Source: an uncultured Methanobrevibacter sp.
Lineage (GTDB): Archaea > Methanobacteriota > Methanobacteria > Methanobacteriales > Methanobacteriaceae
Direction: 5' to 3'
NCBI GenBank assembly: GCA_900314635.1
Contig: OMVY01000004.1
Location: forward strand, 4,878-68,877
Length of the DNA stretch: 64,000 bases
This document shows positions 18,835 through 28,157 of the stretch, piece by piece. The notes under the pieces were generated by a model that was given only the letters and a program-made list of their open reading frames with translations, made no database searches and was not told where the DNA came from. Numbering within the stretch: position 1 is the stretch's first letter; each line of letters starts with the position of its first letter. A program made the translations under genes and the position numbers.

Positions 18835-19245
18835 TTGGCTAGAAAAATATTTAAATATAGAGGTTACACTCTTGAGGAATTACAAGATATGTCCTTAGAA
18901 GAGTTTATTGAACTTTTACCAGCAAGACAAAGAAGATCCTTGAAGAGAGGCTTCCTGCCTAGACAACAGGCTGTGCTGGATAAAATGAGAAAATTATACA
19001 AGGAAGAAAAGAAAGGTGGAAAACCAGTAGTAGTAAGAACTCACTGCAGAGATATGGTGGTTATTCCTGAAATGGTTGGAAAAACCTTCGGAATCTACAA
19101 TGGTAAGGAATTCGTTGAAGTGACTTTCACTCCTGAAATGCTCGGAGGATTCTTCGGTGAATTCGCACCAACCAGAAAGAGAGTTCAACACGGTGACCCA
19201 GGTATGGGAGCTACCAGATCATCTATGTTCGTTCCACTTAAATAA
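18835..19245 (+). CDS. rps19: Small ribosomal subunit protein uS19
   Basis: 136 residues from a TTG start at 18835. AAGGAGA (18821-18827) lies about 7 bases upstream of that TTG, and the product then begins [10 protein letters not shown]; a GTG at 18829 would leave only one base of spacing. The core has [28 protein letters not shown] and the C-terminal [13 protein letters not shown], all typical of archaeal uS19. It lies in the head of the 30S subunit near the decoding site and binds 16S rRNA with uS13. Confidence 0.96.
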   Translation: MARKIFKYRGYTLEELQDMSLEEFIELLPARQRRSLKRGFLPRQQAVLDKMRKLYKEEKKGGKPVVVRTHCRDMVVIPEMVGKTFGIYNGKEFVEVTFTPEMLGGFFGEFAPTRKRVQHGDPGMGATRSSMFVPLK

Positions 19246-19257
19246 GGAGATTAAATT

Positions 19258-19725
19258 ATGGCAGGCAAAAAATATGCATATGATAATAAAGAAGTAGACG
19301 AATCAAAAGTCGCTCGTGCAAAAGCTAGTTCCTTAAAAATTTCTCCTAAACATTCAGTAGAAATTTGTAGTGCTATTAGAGGAATGGAAGTTTCCAAAGC
19401 AAAAGCATACTTGAATGATGTTATTGAAATGAAAAAGGCTGTTCCTTTCAAAAGACACAACCGTGGCGTAGGTCACAGAAAAGGAATGAAAGGATGGGCA
19501 GCTGGTAGATACCCAGTTAAAGCATCCAAAGCTATTTTAAAAGTTTTAGAAAATGCTGAAGCAAATGCTGAATACAAAGGCATGGATGTAGAGAACTTAA
19601 AGATTGAGCATATTTCATCTCACAAGGGAATGGTCATTAGAGGAGCTAGACCAAGAGCATTTGGTAGAGTAACTCCATTCAACACACCAACTACCCATAT
19701 TCAAATAGTTTTAGTGGAGGCTTAA
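19258..19725 (+). CDS. rpl22: Large ribosomal subunit protein uL22
   Basis: 155 residues, archaeal length with internal insertions compared with bacterial uL22. Conserved parts are [33 protein letters not shown] and the C-terminal beta hairpin that lines the exit tunnel, with [20 protein letters not shown]. It follows rps19 after 12 bases with an AAGGAGA RBS and is followed by rps3 after 3 bases, so the three are surely co-transcribed. Confidence 0.97.
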   Translation: MAGKKYAYDNKEVDESKVARAKASSLKISPKHSVEICSAIRGMEVSKAKAYLNDVIEMKKAVPFKRHNRGVGHRKGMKGWAAGRYPVKASKAILKVLENAEANAEYKGMDVENLKIEHISSHKGMVIRGARPRAFGRVTPFNTPTTHIQIVLVEA

Positions 19726-19728
19726 ATA

Positions 19729-20463
19729 ATGATAGAGAAAAATTTCGTTACAGAAGGTCTCAGAAGAAACCAAATTGACGAGTACTTAGAAAAGGAACTC
19801 GAAAGAGCAGGATACGGTGGAATGGATATCCAAGTAACTCCTTTAGGAACCATGGTAACCGTTTATGCTGAAAGACCTGGTATGGTAATCGGTAGAGGCG
19901 GAAAAACCGTCAGATCAATTACCCAGCAACTTAAAACACTCTTCAACCTTGACAACCCTCAAGTTGAAGTAAAACAGGTTGATGTTCCTGAGCTCAATGC
20001 TAGAATCATGGCTTCTAAAATCGCAAACAACCTTCAAAGAGGTATGCACTTCAGAAGAGTCGCTTACTCCAACATTCGCAGAATCATGGCAGCAGGCGCT
20101 CAAGGTGTGGAAATTACCATTTCCGGTAAAATCAGAGGTGCAAGATCCGCTGTTGCCAAATTCGATGAAGGATACATCAAGAAATGTGGTGAACCAGCAA
20201 GCAGATTCGTTCAAGAAGGTTTTGCAATAGCACCTTTAAAACCTGGTGTTTTAGGTATTTATGTTAGAATCATGCCTCCTGAAGCAGTATTGCCGGATAA
20301 AGTAGAAATTCTTGCTCCTGTTCTCGACGAAGAGCCAATCGAAGTTGTTGAAGAAGAGGAAGAAGTAGAAGAATCAATTGAAGCGCTTGATGAGGATTTA
20401 GAAGAACTCGAAGAGCTTGAAGAAGATTTAGAAGAACTTGAAGCAGATACTGGTGATGAATAA
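19729..20463 (+). CDS. rps3: Small ribosomal subunit protein uS3 with long acidic tail
   Basis: 244 residues. The KH domain is at about residues 20-90 with RPGMVIGRGGKTVRSI (the GRGG loop), followed by the second domain with RRVAYSNIRRIMAAGAQGVE and SGKIRGARSAV. From about residue 195 the protein turns into an extended Glu/Asp-rich tail of about 50 residues. uS3 lines the mRNA entry channel and has helicase-like function. The tail is repetitive at the DNA level and is encoded directly before the 1-base overlap with rpl29. Acidic tails on archaeal uS3 are known but vary between lineages. Confidence 0.97.
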   Translation: MIEKNFVTEGLRRNQIDEYLEKELERAGYGGMDIQVTPLGTMVTVYAERPGMVIGRGGKTVRSITQQLKTLFNLDNPQVEVKQVDVPELNARIMASKIANNLQRGMHFRRVAYSNIRRIMAAGAQGVEITISGKIRGARSAVAKFDEGYIKKCGEPASRFVQEGFAIAPLKPGVLGIYVRIMPPEAVLPDKVEILAPVLDEEPIEVVEEEEEVEESIEALDEDLEELEELEEDLEELEADTGDE

Positions 20464-20669
20464 TGGCGATTTTAAGAAGTAAAGAAATTTGGGAAATGGA
20501 AATCGAGGACATTGAGGAAAAATTGGTGGAACTCAGAGCTGAATTAGCTAAAAACATTTCCAAAAGTGCTGCTGCAGGTATTAATGAGAATCCTGGTAAA
20601 ACAAGAGAACTTAAAAGGACTATTGCTCGTGTTCTTACAATTATGAACCAAAAACAGAAGGAGAATTAA
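20463..20669 (+). CDS. rpl29: Large ribosomal subunit protein uL29
   Basis: 68 residues, a two-helix protein with EIWEMEIEDIEEKLVELRAE and the conserved NPGKTRELKRTIARVLTI segment that contacts 23S rRNA near the exit tunnel. The start ATG overlaps the rps3 stop by one base (TAATG), indicating translational coupling. The next gene starts with no gap. Confidence 0.96.
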   Translation: MAILRSKEIWEMEIEDIEEKLVELRAELAKNISKSAAAGINENPGKTRELKRTIARVLTIMNQKQKEN

Positions 20670-21017
20670 ATGTCAAAAATCTGTGAAGTATGTGGTCTTC
20701 CTGAAGAACTTTGTGTTTGCGAGGAAATCGCAAGAGAAGTTCAAACTGTAAAAGTATATACAGTAAGAAGAAGATTTGGAAAACTTATGACAATTGTCGA
20801 AGGAATAGACGAACATGATATAGACATCAAAGACCTTACCAAGACACTTAAGGCTAAATGTGCCTGTGGAGGTACCGCCAAGAAGGGTCAGATAGAACTT
20901 CAAGGCGATCATAAGGTCAAGGTCAAGAAGGTTTTATCCGATATGGGATTCTCTTCCGATACTATTGAAATTCGTGATTCCGACAAGAAATACAATAAAA
21001 AACGAAGACGAAATTAA
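20670..21017 (+). CDS. Translation initiation factor aIF1 (SUI1 family)
   Basis: 115 residues. The N-terminus [19 protein letters not shown] holds four cysteines spaced CxxC and CxC, typical of archaeal aIF1, and the SUI1 domain follows with [33 protein letters not shown] and [13 protein letters not shown]. The factor keeps the initiation complex open and checks start codons on the 30S subunit. It starts directly after the rpl29 stop, with AAGGAG as RBS inside rpl29. A structured intercistronic element (21032-21074) separates it from rnp1. Confidence 0.95.
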   Translation: MSKICEVCGLPEELCVCEEIAREVQTVKVYTVRRRFGKLMTIVEGIDEHDIDIKDLTKTLKAKCACGGTAKKGQIELQGDHKVKVKKVLSDMGFSSDTIEIRDSDKKYNKKRRRN

Positions 21018-21031
21018 GCTTGAGCTCCGTT

Positions 21032-21074
21032 TTATTATAATTGCTTTTCATTGTCACAATGAATCATATAATAA
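21032..21074 (+). repeat. Two-part stem-loop between aIF1 and rnp1
   Basis: Inner perfect hairpin TTCATTG (21047-21053) / CAATGAA (21057-21063); outer arms TTATTATA (21032-21039) and TATAATAA (21067-21074). It is the only large structured element seen inside the otherwise tightly packed operon here; it may be a processing or attenuation site. Confidence 0.45.
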
Positions 21075-21173
21075 GATATCAAGCTGATGTTTTTTATCTA
21101 ATTCCAGTTTGCGGCATTATTTTTTAAAGTCGCAATCATAAGTTAATTATTAATTCACATATTGAGGCTTAGA

Positions 21174-21566
21174 ATGATAAGCTCAAATAATATATTCTAT
21201 CATGAATTGATTGGTTTGGAACTTAAAGTGGTTGACAGCTCCAATGATTCCCTCATAGGAATCAGCGGAACAGTTGTCGATGAGACCAAGAAGACTTTCT
21301 TAATTGAAGCCGAACCCAGGAAAATATGTGAAAATATAAAAGCAGAACCTGGTAAGAATGCTACAATTCAAGAAAGTTCCAATTTAAGTTCTGAGTGTAC
21401 TCGAAAAGTCATGAATGATGTTTCAAAGAGTGCTCTGAAATTGATTCCAAAAGATGTTTCAATATTCGAGTTCAAGGTTCCCGATGGAACCATTGTTGAA
21501 ATCGATGGAAAGATATTATTGAATCGTCCTGAAGATAGGATAAAAAAGAGATATAAAAAATTTTAA
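21174..21566 (+). CDS. rnp1: Ribonuclease P protein component 1 (Rpp29/POP4)
   Basis: 130 residues from the ATG at 21174, placed after TTGAGG; an in-frame TTG at 21162 would use that RBS as codons. The Sm-like core has [40 protein letters not shown] and the C-terminal [27 protein letters not shown]. It is a protein subunit of the RNase P holoenzyme that removes tRNA 5' leaders. Its location between aIF1 and uS17 is the usual archaeal arrangement. A central insert (about 50-75) rich in Glu/Asn/Ser is not conserved in my memory of the family. Confidence 0.95.
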   Translation: MISSNNIFYHELIGLELKVVDSSNDSLIGISGTVVDETKKTFLIEAEPRKICENIKAEPGKNATIQESSNLSSECTRKVMNDVSKSALKLIPKDVSIFEFKVPDGTIVEIDGKILLNRPEDRIKKRYKKF

Positions 21567-21576
21567 TGGTGATAAT

Positions 21577-21897
21577 ATGATTGGCCTTAATGTTAAGGAA
21601 CCAGAAAATACATGTGATGATCCTAACTGCCCTTTCCATGGTAATTTATCTGTTAGAGGACAAGTCCTTGAAGGAATTGTAACCACTAACAAAGCAGAAA
21701 GGACTATTACCGTAGAACGCAGTTTCTACAAATTCATTAGAAAATATGAAAGATACGAAAAAAGAAGATCAAGAATTAACGTTCACAAACCTGATTGTAT
21801 TGACGTTGAAGTTGGAGATTCTGTAAAAATCGCAGAATGCAGACCATTAAGTAAGACAAAACATTTTGTTTTAGTTGAAGTCAAAGGAGATGAATAA
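21577..21897 (+). CDS. rps17: Small ribosomal subunit protein uS17
   Basis: 106 residues. It begins with the archaeal-type segment [21 protein letters not shown], followed by the OB fold with [24 protein letters not shown] and the ending [19 protein letters not shown]. It binds 16S rRNA early in assembly. GGTGAT lies exactly 3 bases before the ATG, and one base separates its stop from the ATG of rpl14. Confidence 0.97.
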   Translation: MIGLNVKEPENTCDDPNCPFHGNLSVRGQVLEGIVTTNKAERTITVERSFYKFIRKYERYEKRRSRINVHKPDCIDVEVGDSVKIAECRPLSKTKHFVLVEVKGDE

Positions 21898-21898
21898 G

Positions 21899-22297
21899 AT
21901 GAAACCTAGTACTTCAAGCATTACAAAAGCCTTGCCTATTGGCGCTCGTCTTCAATGTGTAGACAACACCGGTGCCCGTGAGATTGAAATCATTTCTGTA
22001 AAAGGGTACAAAGGTGTACGCAGACGACTTGATGTAGCTGGAGTCGGCGACTTGATTGTTGCTTCAGTTAAGAAAGGTACTGCTGATATGAGAAGAGAAG
22101 TCGTTAATGCAGTTGTTGTAAGACAGAAAAAAGAATACAGACGTGCTGACGGTCTTCGTGTTAAATTCGAAGATAATGCAGCGGTTATCATTACCCCTGA
22201 AGGTCTTTTAAGAGGTTCTGAAATCAGAGGACCTGTTGCCAAAGAGGCAGCTGACAAATGGCCTAGCGTAGGTAGTGCGGCAAGCATTTTAGTATAA
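21899..22297 (+). CDS. rpl14: Large ribosomal subunit protein uL14
   Basis: 132 residues from the ATG at 21899, the usual archaeal length; a longer in-frame reading from 21875 would overlap uS17 and lacks support. Conserved motifs are [32 protein letters not shown] and the C-terminal [15 protein letters not shown]. uL14 forms intersubunit bridges and is a binding platform for anti-association factors. GGAGAT near the end of rps17 serves as RBS. Confidence 0.97.
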   Translation: MKPSTSSITKALPIGARLQCVDNTGAREIEIISVKGYKGVRRRLDVAGVGDLIVASVKKGTADMRREVVNAVVVRQKKEYRRADGLRVKFEDNAAVIITPEGLLRGSEIRGPVAKEAADKWPSVGSAASILV

Positions 22298-22315
22298 ATT
22301 GATTATGGTGATATG

Positions 22316-22660
22316 ATGTCAATACAACCAAGAAAACAAAGAAAAGCTCTCTACACTGCTCCTTTACACATTCGCCGCAAAATCATGAGCGCTAATGTAA
22401 GTAAAGACATCAGAGCTGACATTGGTAAGAGATCCTTGCCGATTAAAGTAGGAGACAAAGTTCAAGTTGTACGTGGAGATTTCAAAGGACAAGAAGGAAA
22501 AGTCGAATCCATCGATGCAAAAAGATACAAGGTAACTGTTGAAGGAGTTACTTTAAGCAAGCCTGATGGAACTGCTGTATCACTTCCTATTCACCCATCC
22601 AACTTGATGATTATTGAAGCTGATTTAAAAGATGAAAGAAGATTAAAAGCGGAGGAATAA
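22316..22660 (+). CDS. rpl24: Large ribosomal subunit protein uL24
   Basis: 114 residues. Two ATGs lie side by side; the second (22316) is chosen because GGTGAT ends 3 bases before it, the spacing used elsewhere in this window. The N-terminus [21 protein letters not shown] is archaeal, and the KOW motif is [19 protein letters not shown]. The protein starts 50S assembly and lies near the tunnel exit. It is followed after one base by rps4e. Confidence 0.96.
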   Translation: MSIQPRKQRKALYTAPLHIRRKIMSANVSKDIRADIGKRSLPIKVGDKVQVVRGDFKGQEGKVESIDAKRYKVTVEGVTLSKPDGTAVSLPIHPSNLMIIEADLKDERRLKAEE

Positions 22661-22661
22661 T

Positions 22662-23396
22662 ATGGCAAAAATGGGATCTAGAAAGCATCTTAAAAGATAC
22701 AAAGCACCTAAATCTTGGCCTATCCATCCAAAAGAAAACACTTGGACTGTAAAACCTGCTCCAGGTACCCACTCAATCAAGGATTCATTATCCTTACTCG
22801 TTATTGTAAGAGATATCCTTGGTGTTGCAGACAATGCAAGAGAAAGTAAGAGACTTATCAATACAGGAAACCTCCTGGTGGATGGAAGAGCTAAAAAAGA
22901 TTACAAATTCCCTGTAGGCTTCATGGATATTTTATCCATTCCAAGAATCGAAGAAAACTACAGAATCCTTTTAGATACTAAAGGAAGATTAACCTTACAC
23001 CCTGTCTCAGCAGAAGATGCAGAGTACAAATTAGCTAAAATCATTAACAAATCCCAAGTCAAAGGTGGAAAAACCCAATTACACCTTCACGATGGAAGAA
23101 ATGTTTTAGTTGACGAAGATGAATACTCAACTTATGATGTAATTTCCTTATCCATTCCTGAACAGGAAATCAAAGACACCTACAAATTTGAAGAAGGTGC
23201 AACAATCCTTGTAACCGGCGGTAAGCACACTGGTGAAATCGGAAAGATCCAGGAAATCATAGTAGACGAATCTTCAAAACCTAACACAGTATTAATTGAA
23301 AAAGCTAATAATGATACATTCTTGACTTTGAAAGATTATGCATTCGTTATTGGTCGCGATGAACCTGTAATCGACTTATTGGAGGTTAATCAATGA
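22662..23396 (+). CDS. rps4e: Small ribosomal subunit protein eS4
   Basis: 244 residues, an archaeal/eukaryotic-only protein. It has [18 protein letters not shown] at the start, an S4-like RNA-binding region (about 40-105, with [15 protein letters not shown]), a central domain with [10 protein letters not shown] and a C-terminal KOW-like [17 protein letters not shown]. The last four bases overlap the rpl5 start (ATGA), so the pair is translationally coupled. Confidence 0.97.
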   Translation: MAKMGSRKHLKRYKAPKSWPIHPKENTWTVKPAPGTHSIKDSLSLLVIVRDILGVADNARESKRLINTGNLLVDGRAKKDYKFPVGFMDILSIPRIEENYRILLDTKGRLTLHPVSAEDAEYKLAKIINKSQVKGGKTQLHLHDGRNVLVDEDEYSTYDVISLSIPEQEIKDTYKFEEGATILVTGGKHTGEIGKIQEIIVDESSKPNTVLIEKANNDTFLTLKDYAFVIGRDEPVIDLLEVNQ

Positions 23397-23908
23397 ACCC
23401 AATGAATGAAGTCAAAATCGCCAAGGCAACCATCAACATTGGAGTTGGAGAAGCTGGTGAAAGACTTGCAAGAGCTATGACTCTTTTAGAACAAATGACC
23501 GGTCAAACCCCTGTTAGAACCTTTTCAAAAGTAACAAACCCTGAATGGGGTATCAGAAAGAAACAGCCAATTGCATGCAAAGTCACTCTTCGTGGCGAAA
23601 AAGCTGTAAAGGCTATTGAAATGGTTTTAGATGGTATCAACAACAGATTAAGACCTGGCCAGTTCGATGCGCAAGGTAATGTTTCTTTTGGTATTAGAGA
23701 ACATATCGATATTCCAGGTATGAGATACGACCCTGATATTGGTATTTTTGGTATGAACTTATCCATAACCTTTGAAAAACCTGGTTACAGGATAAAAAGA
23801 AGAAAGATTCAACAGAAGTCCATTCCAAAAAGACACAGAATCACTCCTGAAGAAACTATGAAATTCATGGAAGAAAACTTCAATGTAACTATTTCCGATG
23901 AGGAATAG
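23393..23908 (+). CDS. rpl5: Large ribosomal subunit protein uL5
   Basis: 171 residues. It starts [20 protein letters not shown]; a second ATG three codons later is possible, but GGAGG in the end of eS4 fits the first. Conserved parts are [26 protein letters not shown] and [11 protein letters not shown]. uL5 binds 5S rRNA and contacts P-site tRNA. A 26-base gap containing GGTGAT follows before rps14. Confidence 0.97.
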   Translation: MNPMNEVKIAKATINIGVGEAGERLARAMTLLEQMTGQTPVRTFSKVTNPEWGIRKKQPIACKVTLRGEKAVKAIEMVLDGINNRLRPGQFDAQGNVSFGIREHIDIPGMRYDPDIGIFGMNLSITFEKPGYRIKRRKIQQKSIPKRHRITPEETMKFMEENFNVTISDEE

Positions 23909-23931
23909 ATCAATATTATTAAAAGGTGATT

Positions 23932-24078
23932 ATGTTGCCAAGAAAATACGGAAAAGCAGCAAAAAAATGTAGTCGTTGTGGAGATCACTCTGCTGTAATC
24001 AGCAGATACGGACTCAACTTATGCAGACAATGTTTTAGAGAAATTGCTCCTAAAATAGGATTTAAAAAATACAATTAA
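23932..24078 (+). CDS. rps14: Small ribosomal subunit protein uS14 (zinc-binding)
   Basis: 48 residues, too short for many gene finders. The frame reads M-L-P-R-K-Y-G-K and ends KIGFKKYN, the standard archaeal uS14 ending. Cysteines at about 13, 16, 31 and 34 (CSRC and CRQC) form the zinc site. The start is uncertain between the ATG at 23932 (1 base after GGTGAT) and TTG at 23935 (4 bases after); family members start MPRKYG, which favours TTG. It sits between uL5 and uS8 as expected for the spc-type order. Confidence 0.96.
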   Translation: MLPRKYGKAAKKCSRCGDHSAVISRYGLNLCRQCFREIAPKIGFKKYN

Positions 24079-24090
24079 AAGGTGACTATT

Positions 24091-24483
24091 ATGACTCTTA
24101 TGGATCCTCTTGCTGATGCTTTAACAAATATTAGAAATAACGAGCGCCAGGTAAACGGCCACTGTACTATTTCTCCAGCATCCAAATTGATTGGACGTGT
24201 TTTAAGCACCATGCAAAAAGAGAATTATATAGGTGAATTTGAATTTATAGATGACAACAAGGCTGGAAAATTCGAAGTTGAATTGGAAGGTAACATCAAC
24301 CAATGTGGTGTAATCAAGCCTCGTCATGCTGTAAAAAAAGATGAATTCGAGAAATTTGAAAAAAGATATCTGCCGGCAAAGAATTTCGGTATCCTTATCG
24401 TAACCACTCCTGAAGGAATCATGACCCACAGGGAAGCTAAAGAAAGAGGTATCGGCGGAAGACTGCTGGCTTACATGTATTAG
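24091..24483 (+). CDS. rps8: Small ribosomal subunit protein uS8
   Basis: 130 residues from the ATG at 24091, preceded by GGTGAC; the upstream in-frame codon at 24082 lies inside that RBS. It starts [20 protein letters not shown] and ends with the rRNA-binding [26 protein letters not shown]. uS8 binds the central domain of 16S rRNA and, in bacteria, its own spc mRNA as repressor. Confidence 0.97.
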   Translation: MTLMDPLADALTNIRNNERQVNGHCTISPASKLIGRVLSTMQKENYIGEFEFIDDNKAGKFEVELEGNINQCGVIKPRHAVKKDEFEKFEKRYLPAKNFGILIVTTPEGIMTHREAKERGIGGRLLAYMY

Positions 24484-24493
24484 GTGATTAAAT

Positions 24494-25027
24494 ATGGTAT
24501 TAGCTGCAGCTATAAGGGAAGAAATTGAAATCCCTGAAGGCGTTGAAGTTATAATTGACGATGAAGTTTCTGTAAAAGGCCCAAACGGTGAAATTTCCAG
24601 AAAATTCACATACCCTAATGTAACTATTACAAAGGAAGACAATACAGTTGTTCTTGAAACAGCTTTCCCAAAGAAGAAAGACAAGTCAATGATTGGAACC
24701 ACCAAGGCTCACATCACAAACATGATCATTGGAGTAACCGAAGGTTTCACTTATCACATGAAAATCGTATTCGCTCACTTTCCAATGACTGTCAAAGCTC
24801 AAGGAGATGTAGTTACAATCGAGAACTTTATTGGAGAAAGACATCCTAGAACTTCCAAAATCGTAGGCGGCGCTAAGGTTTCCGTCAAAGGCGATGAAGT
24901 TACTATTACTGGTGTTAACAAGGAAGATGTCGGACAAACCATGGCTAACTTGGAACAGGCTACCAAAATCAGAGGAAAAGACCCTAGGGTTTTCCAGGAT
25001 GGTATCTATTTAGTTAGCAAGGAATAA
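24494..25027 (+). CDS. rpl6: Large ribosomal subunit protein uL6
   Basis: 177 residues. Two tandem uL6 folds are recognised: the first with [20 protein letters not shown], the second with [20 protein letters not shown] and [35 protein letters not shown] split by helical parts. It lies near the GTPase centre of the 50S subunit. GGTGAT lies 5 bases before the ATG; 21 bases separate it from rpl32e. Confidence 0.97.
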   Translation: MVLAAAIREEIEIPEGVEVIIDDEVSVKGPNGEISRKFTYPNVTITKEDNTVVLETAFPKKKDKSMIGTTKAHITNMIIGVTEGFTYHMKIVFAHFPMTVKAQGDVVTIENFIGERHPRTSKIVGGAKVSVKGDEVTITGVNKEDVGQTMANLEQATKIRGKDPRVFQDGIYLVSKE

Positions 25028-25048
25028 ATAGTTATATTTGGTGATAGT

Positions 25049-25381
25049 ATGAGTAAAGATTTTAAAAGACAGGAATATGCTACTTACAAAAAATTAGGTA
25101 CCAAATGGAGACGCCCAAGAGGTGACACCAGTAAGATGAGAAGATACCAGTCTGGTAAGCCTAAAATGCCTTCCATCGGAAGACGTACTCCAAGGGCAAC
25201 AAGAGGACTTCATCCATCTGGTTTCAATGATGTTCTTGTTTGCAATATGAAAGAACTGGAAGCTTTAGACCCAGCAGCAGATGCTGCAAGAATCAGTGCT
25301 TCCATTGGTAAAAGGAAAAAACAATTGATGCTTGACAAGGCATCCGAATTAGGCATTAAAGTTTTAAATGCAAATATTTAA
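25049..25381 (+). CDS. rpl32e: Large ribosomal subunit protein eL32
   Basis: 110 residues. Conserved parts are RQEYATYKKLGTKWRRPRG, PSIGRRTPRATRGLHPSGF and the C-terminal IGKRKKQLMLDKASELGIKV. It is shorter at its N-terminus than many archaeal eL32 proteins, which carry a 15-25 residue extension. GGTGAT lies exactly 3 bases before the ATG. An unusual 611-base non-coding gap follows before the next ribosomal gene. Confidence 0.95.
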   Translation: MSKDFKRQEYATYKKLGTKWRRPRGDTSKMRRYQSGKPKMPSIGRRTPRATRGLHPSGFNDVLVCNMKELEALDPAADAARISASIGKRKKQLMLDKASELGIKVLNANI

Positions 25382-25992
25382 ATTTTATGATCATTGGCTA
25401 TTATAATTTAAAATAGTTGATTAAAATCTTAAAACTGTTTTATATGAATAGTTGATTAAAATATTAAAAATATAAAAATAAGAAAACGATGTTTTCTAAA
25501 TTTAGATGATTAAACAAGAAATTTTTTCAAGAAAATTTGTTATAAACAATTTAATTAGACTTATGAATTATGAAGGCTTACTTTAAGAAACTTACGGGCG
25601 TTATATAAAGTTGGTATGGGGTTATGGAAAAGCGTCTTTAACCTTGTATCACAACTTATATAATATTTTGATTCATAACTTAAATCGATTTGAAATATCA
25701 AAAAATGTATGGAAAAATCAAAAAACCAAATCAAATTTAAATTTAAGTTATAAAATCGGCTTGCGAAGGCAGGTTGATTGGGCACACTAGTAAAATCAAT
25801 AGAATATTCATTACGTGGAGTTATTTGGTAAGCATCCAAGAATATAATTTCATATGAATATGGAATCCATTTTCTTAATCAAAAGCCATGCAATTAAATT
25901 AAAACAAATGGGATTTAATTTATATTGATAAATTAAAGGGAAACTTGAGAAATGTTTATTCAAGTTTATCAGCTAATAACGGAGGATTATTA
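25382..25992 (+). other. 611-bp gap interrupting the ribosomal operon
   Basis: Genes on both sides are spaced by 0-30 bases, but here there is a large gap. The section 25560-25850 is less AT-rich than the rest and holds a minus-strand frame of 92 codons without RBS or recognisable product. I see no tRNA or known RNA motif. It could hold an internal promoter, a small RNA or a decayed gene. Confidence 0.5.
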
Positions 25993-26439
25993 ATGAATCT
26001 TACTACACAAAGAAGATTAGCTGCTAGTATTCTTAAAGTTGGAGAAAACCGTGTCTGGATAGACCCTAATGAAGCTGAAGAAGTTTCCAGAGCTATCACA
26101 AGAGAAAGCGTTAAACAACTTATAGATCAGGGCATAATTAAAGCCAGACCAAAAACTGGTATTAGTAGCTACAGATCTAAGAAAATAAAAGCACAGAAAG
26201 CAAAAGGAAGACGTAAAGGAAGAGGTAGTATTAAAGGGGCTAAAAAAGCTCGTACACCTAAGAAGCAAGTTTGGATGAAAACCATCAGGGCTTTAAGAAC
26301 CGATCTTAGAGAAATGAGAGATGCTGGTGAAATTGATCCTACTACCTACCGTAAATTATACAAGATGGCAAAAGGTGGAGCATTCAGAAGCAAGTCTTAC
26401 ATGAAGAACTACGCCAGAGACCACGAATTACTTAAATAG
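25993..26439 (+). CDS. rpl19e: Large ribosomal subunit protein eL19
   Basis: 148 residues from the ATG at 25993, which follows CGGAGG by 7 bases; the longer in-frame reading from 25945 lacks support. It begins MNLTTQRRLAASILKVGENRVW and continues with the basic RSKKIKAQKAKGRRKGRGS stretch and MKTIRALRTDLREMRDAGEID, typical of eL19, which forms intersubunit bridges. It restarts the operon after the long gap; 11 bases separate it from rpl18. Confidence 0.97.
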   Translation: MNLTTQRRLAASILKVGENRVWIDPNEAEEVSRAITRESVKQLIDQGIIKARPKTGISSYRSKKIKAQKAKGRRKGRGSIKGAKKARTPKKQVWMKTIRALRTDLREMRDAGEIDPTTYRKLYKMAKGGAFRSKSYMKNYARDHELLK

Positions 26440-26450
26440 GAGGAATTAGT

Positions 26451-27032
26451 TTGGCACACGGATCAAAATACAAAGTAGCATTCAGAAGAAGAAGAGAAGG
26501 AAAGACCAATTATGCTACCAGAATGAAACTGGTAGATGTGGACAAGGCTAGATTGGTTGTTCGCGTATCCAATGCTAATGTTATCGTTCAAGTAATCAAT
26601 GTTGCAAAAGACGGAGATGTCACAGTAGCATCCGCACACAGCAAGGAACTTAACAAATTAGGTTGGAAAGCAGGAAACAAGAACACTAGTGCTGTTTACC
26701 TGACTGCTTACCTTTGCGGTAAAAAAGCTGTAGCGGCTGGCGTCGACTATGCTGTTGCAGACATCGGATTAAAATCTCCTATTAAAGGAGCTAAAGTATT
26801 TGCAGCTGTTAAAGGTGCTGCTGATGCTGGTTTAAATGTTCCATATGGTGAATCTATTATACCTAGCGAAGATAGAATCAACGGAGAACACATTGCAGAA
26901 TATGCAGAAAGCTTAGATGAAGATGAGCTTAAGGCTAAATTCTCCCAATACTTTGCAAAAGGTCTCAACCCTGCTGATTTACCTGAACACTTTGAAGAAA
27001 TTAAAAATAAAATTGACGAGGCTGAGGTATAA
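26451..27032 (+). CDS. rpl18: Large ribosomal subunit protein uL18
   Basis: 193 residues with a TTG start; AGGAGG lies 7 bases upstream and the product begins AHGSKYKVAFRRRREGKTNY as in other archaea. The core has RLVVRVSNANVIVQVI and the C-terminal archaeal extension with PSEDRINGEHIAEYAESL. It binds 5S rRNA with uL5. Two bases separate the stop from the rps5 start. Confidence 0.96.
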   Translation: MAHGSKYKVAFRRRREGKTNYATRMKLVDVDKARLVVRVSNANVIVQVINVAKDGDVTVASAHSKELNKLGWKAGNKNTSAVYLTAYLCGKKAVAAGVDYAVADIGLKSPIKGAKVFAAVKGAADAGLNVPYGESIIPSEDRINGEHIAEYAESLDEDELKAKFSQYFAKGLNPADLPEHFEEIKNKIDEAEV

Positions 27033-27034
27033 TT

Positions 27035-27676
27035 ATGGCTTTTAATATTGATGATTGGGAACCTACTACCAAATTAGGTCAACAAGTTAAGGAAGGAACC
27101 ATCACTGATATCGATGAAATCTTTCAAAAAGGTCTCCCTATTATGGAATTGGAAATTGTAGATGCTTTGCTTCCTGATTTAGAAGAGGAAGTAATGGATG
27201 TGAACCTGGTTCAGAGAATGCACAAGTCTGGTAGAAAAGTAAACTTCAGAGTAATCGTTGCTGTAGGTAACAAGAACGGTTACGTTGGTTTAGGCCAAGG
27301 CAAAGCAAGAGAAGTAGGTCCTGCAATCAGAAAAGCTGTTGATAATGCTAAATACAACATTATCAAGGTAAGAAGAGGTTGCGGTGACTGGGGTTGCGTA
27401 TGTGGAAGACAGCACACAGTTCCATTCAAGGTAACTGGAAAAGCAAGCAGTGTAAAAGTCACTTTAAGACCAGCTCCTGCTGGAGTAGGACTTGCTATTG
27501 GTGATGTCGGTAAGACCATTCTCTCCCTTGCTGGAATCAAGGATGTATGGTCCCAGGCAAGCGGTCAGACCCAGACCACAGTAAACTTTGCAAATGCGGT
27601 CTTTGAAGCTTTAAAAGAATCAAGCAGAGTAAAAGCTTCCGAACAGGACCTTAAAAATATGGGAGTAATCCAATAA
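27035..27676 (+). CDS. rps5: Small ribosomal subunit protein uS5
   Basis: 213 residues. The double-stranded RNA-binding part has [20 protein letters not shown] and [20 protein letters not shown], followed by the archaeal [11 protein letters not shown] cysteine-rich stretch and the C-terminal [21 protein letters not shown]. It lies at the mRNA entry channel and affects decoding accuracy. It overlaps nothing, and 11 bases with GGTGGT separate it from rpl30. Confidence 0.97.
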   Translation: MAFNIDDWEPTTKLGQQVKEGTITDIDEIFQKGLPIMELEIVDALLPDLEEEVMDVNLVQRMHKSGRKVNFRVIVAVGNKNGYVGLGQGKAREVGPAIRKAVDNAKYNIIKVRRGCGDWGCVCGRQHTVPFKVTGKASSVKVTLRPAPAGVGLAIGDVGKTILSLAGIKDVWSQASGQTQTTVNFANAVFEALKESSRVKASEQDLKNMGVIQ

Positions 27677-27687
27677 GCGGTGGTATC

Positions 27688-28146
27688 ATGTATTTGGTAA
27701 TTAGAATTAGAGGTACTACTGGTGTTCTTTCAGGCATTGCTAGTACTTTGGAAATGTTAAGACTCAACAGAATCAGCCATGCTGTACTTGTAGAAGAAAA
27801 CCCAAGCTATGAAGGAATGCTTCAAAAGGCAAAGGACTACATCACTTGGGGTGAAGTCAATGTCGAAACTGTTGCTGAACTCCTTGAAAAAAGAGGCAGA
27901 TTAGTCGGCGGAGCAAAAGTAACTGAAGAATACTTATCTGAAAACACAGATTACAAGAGCTTTGAAGAGCTGGCTGAAGCATTAGTCAACAGTGAAGTTA
28001 AATTACAGGACATTAATATGAAACCTTTATTCCGTCTCCACCCTCCTAGAAAAGGATACAAGGGAATCAGAAACTCTGTCAAGGAAGGCGGCTCCCTCGG
28101 TTACAGAGGAGAAGCTATTAATGATCTTGCAAAAAGAATGGCTTAA
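27688..28146 (+). CDS. rpl30: Large ribosomal subunit protein uL30
   Basis: 152 residues, the long archaeal form. The core [23 protein letters not shown] is followed by [26 protein letters not shown] and the archaeal C-terminal extension with [27 protein letters not shown] ends 3 bases before the ATG. It is part of the spc-type end of the operon and is followed after 11 bases by rpl15. Confidence 0.97.
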   Translation: MYLVIRIRGTTGVLSGIASTLEMLRLNRISHAVLVEENPSYEGMLQKAKDYITWGEVNVETVAELLEKRGRLVGGAKVTEEYLSENTDYKSFEELAEALVNSEVKLQDINMKPLFRLHPPRKGYKGIRNSVKEGGSLGYRGEAINDLAKRMA

Positions 28147-28157
28147 GAGGGGTTATC

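Noticed and set aside
20270-20563. Leu-rich minus-strand frame opposite the end of rps3
   Set aside because: Antisense shadow of the acidic Glu codon tail of uS3.
25561-25839. 92-codon minus-strand frame in the ribosomal operon gap
   Set aside because: No RBS, no recognisable domain, and opposite to the direction of the operon; kept only as part of the gap finding.
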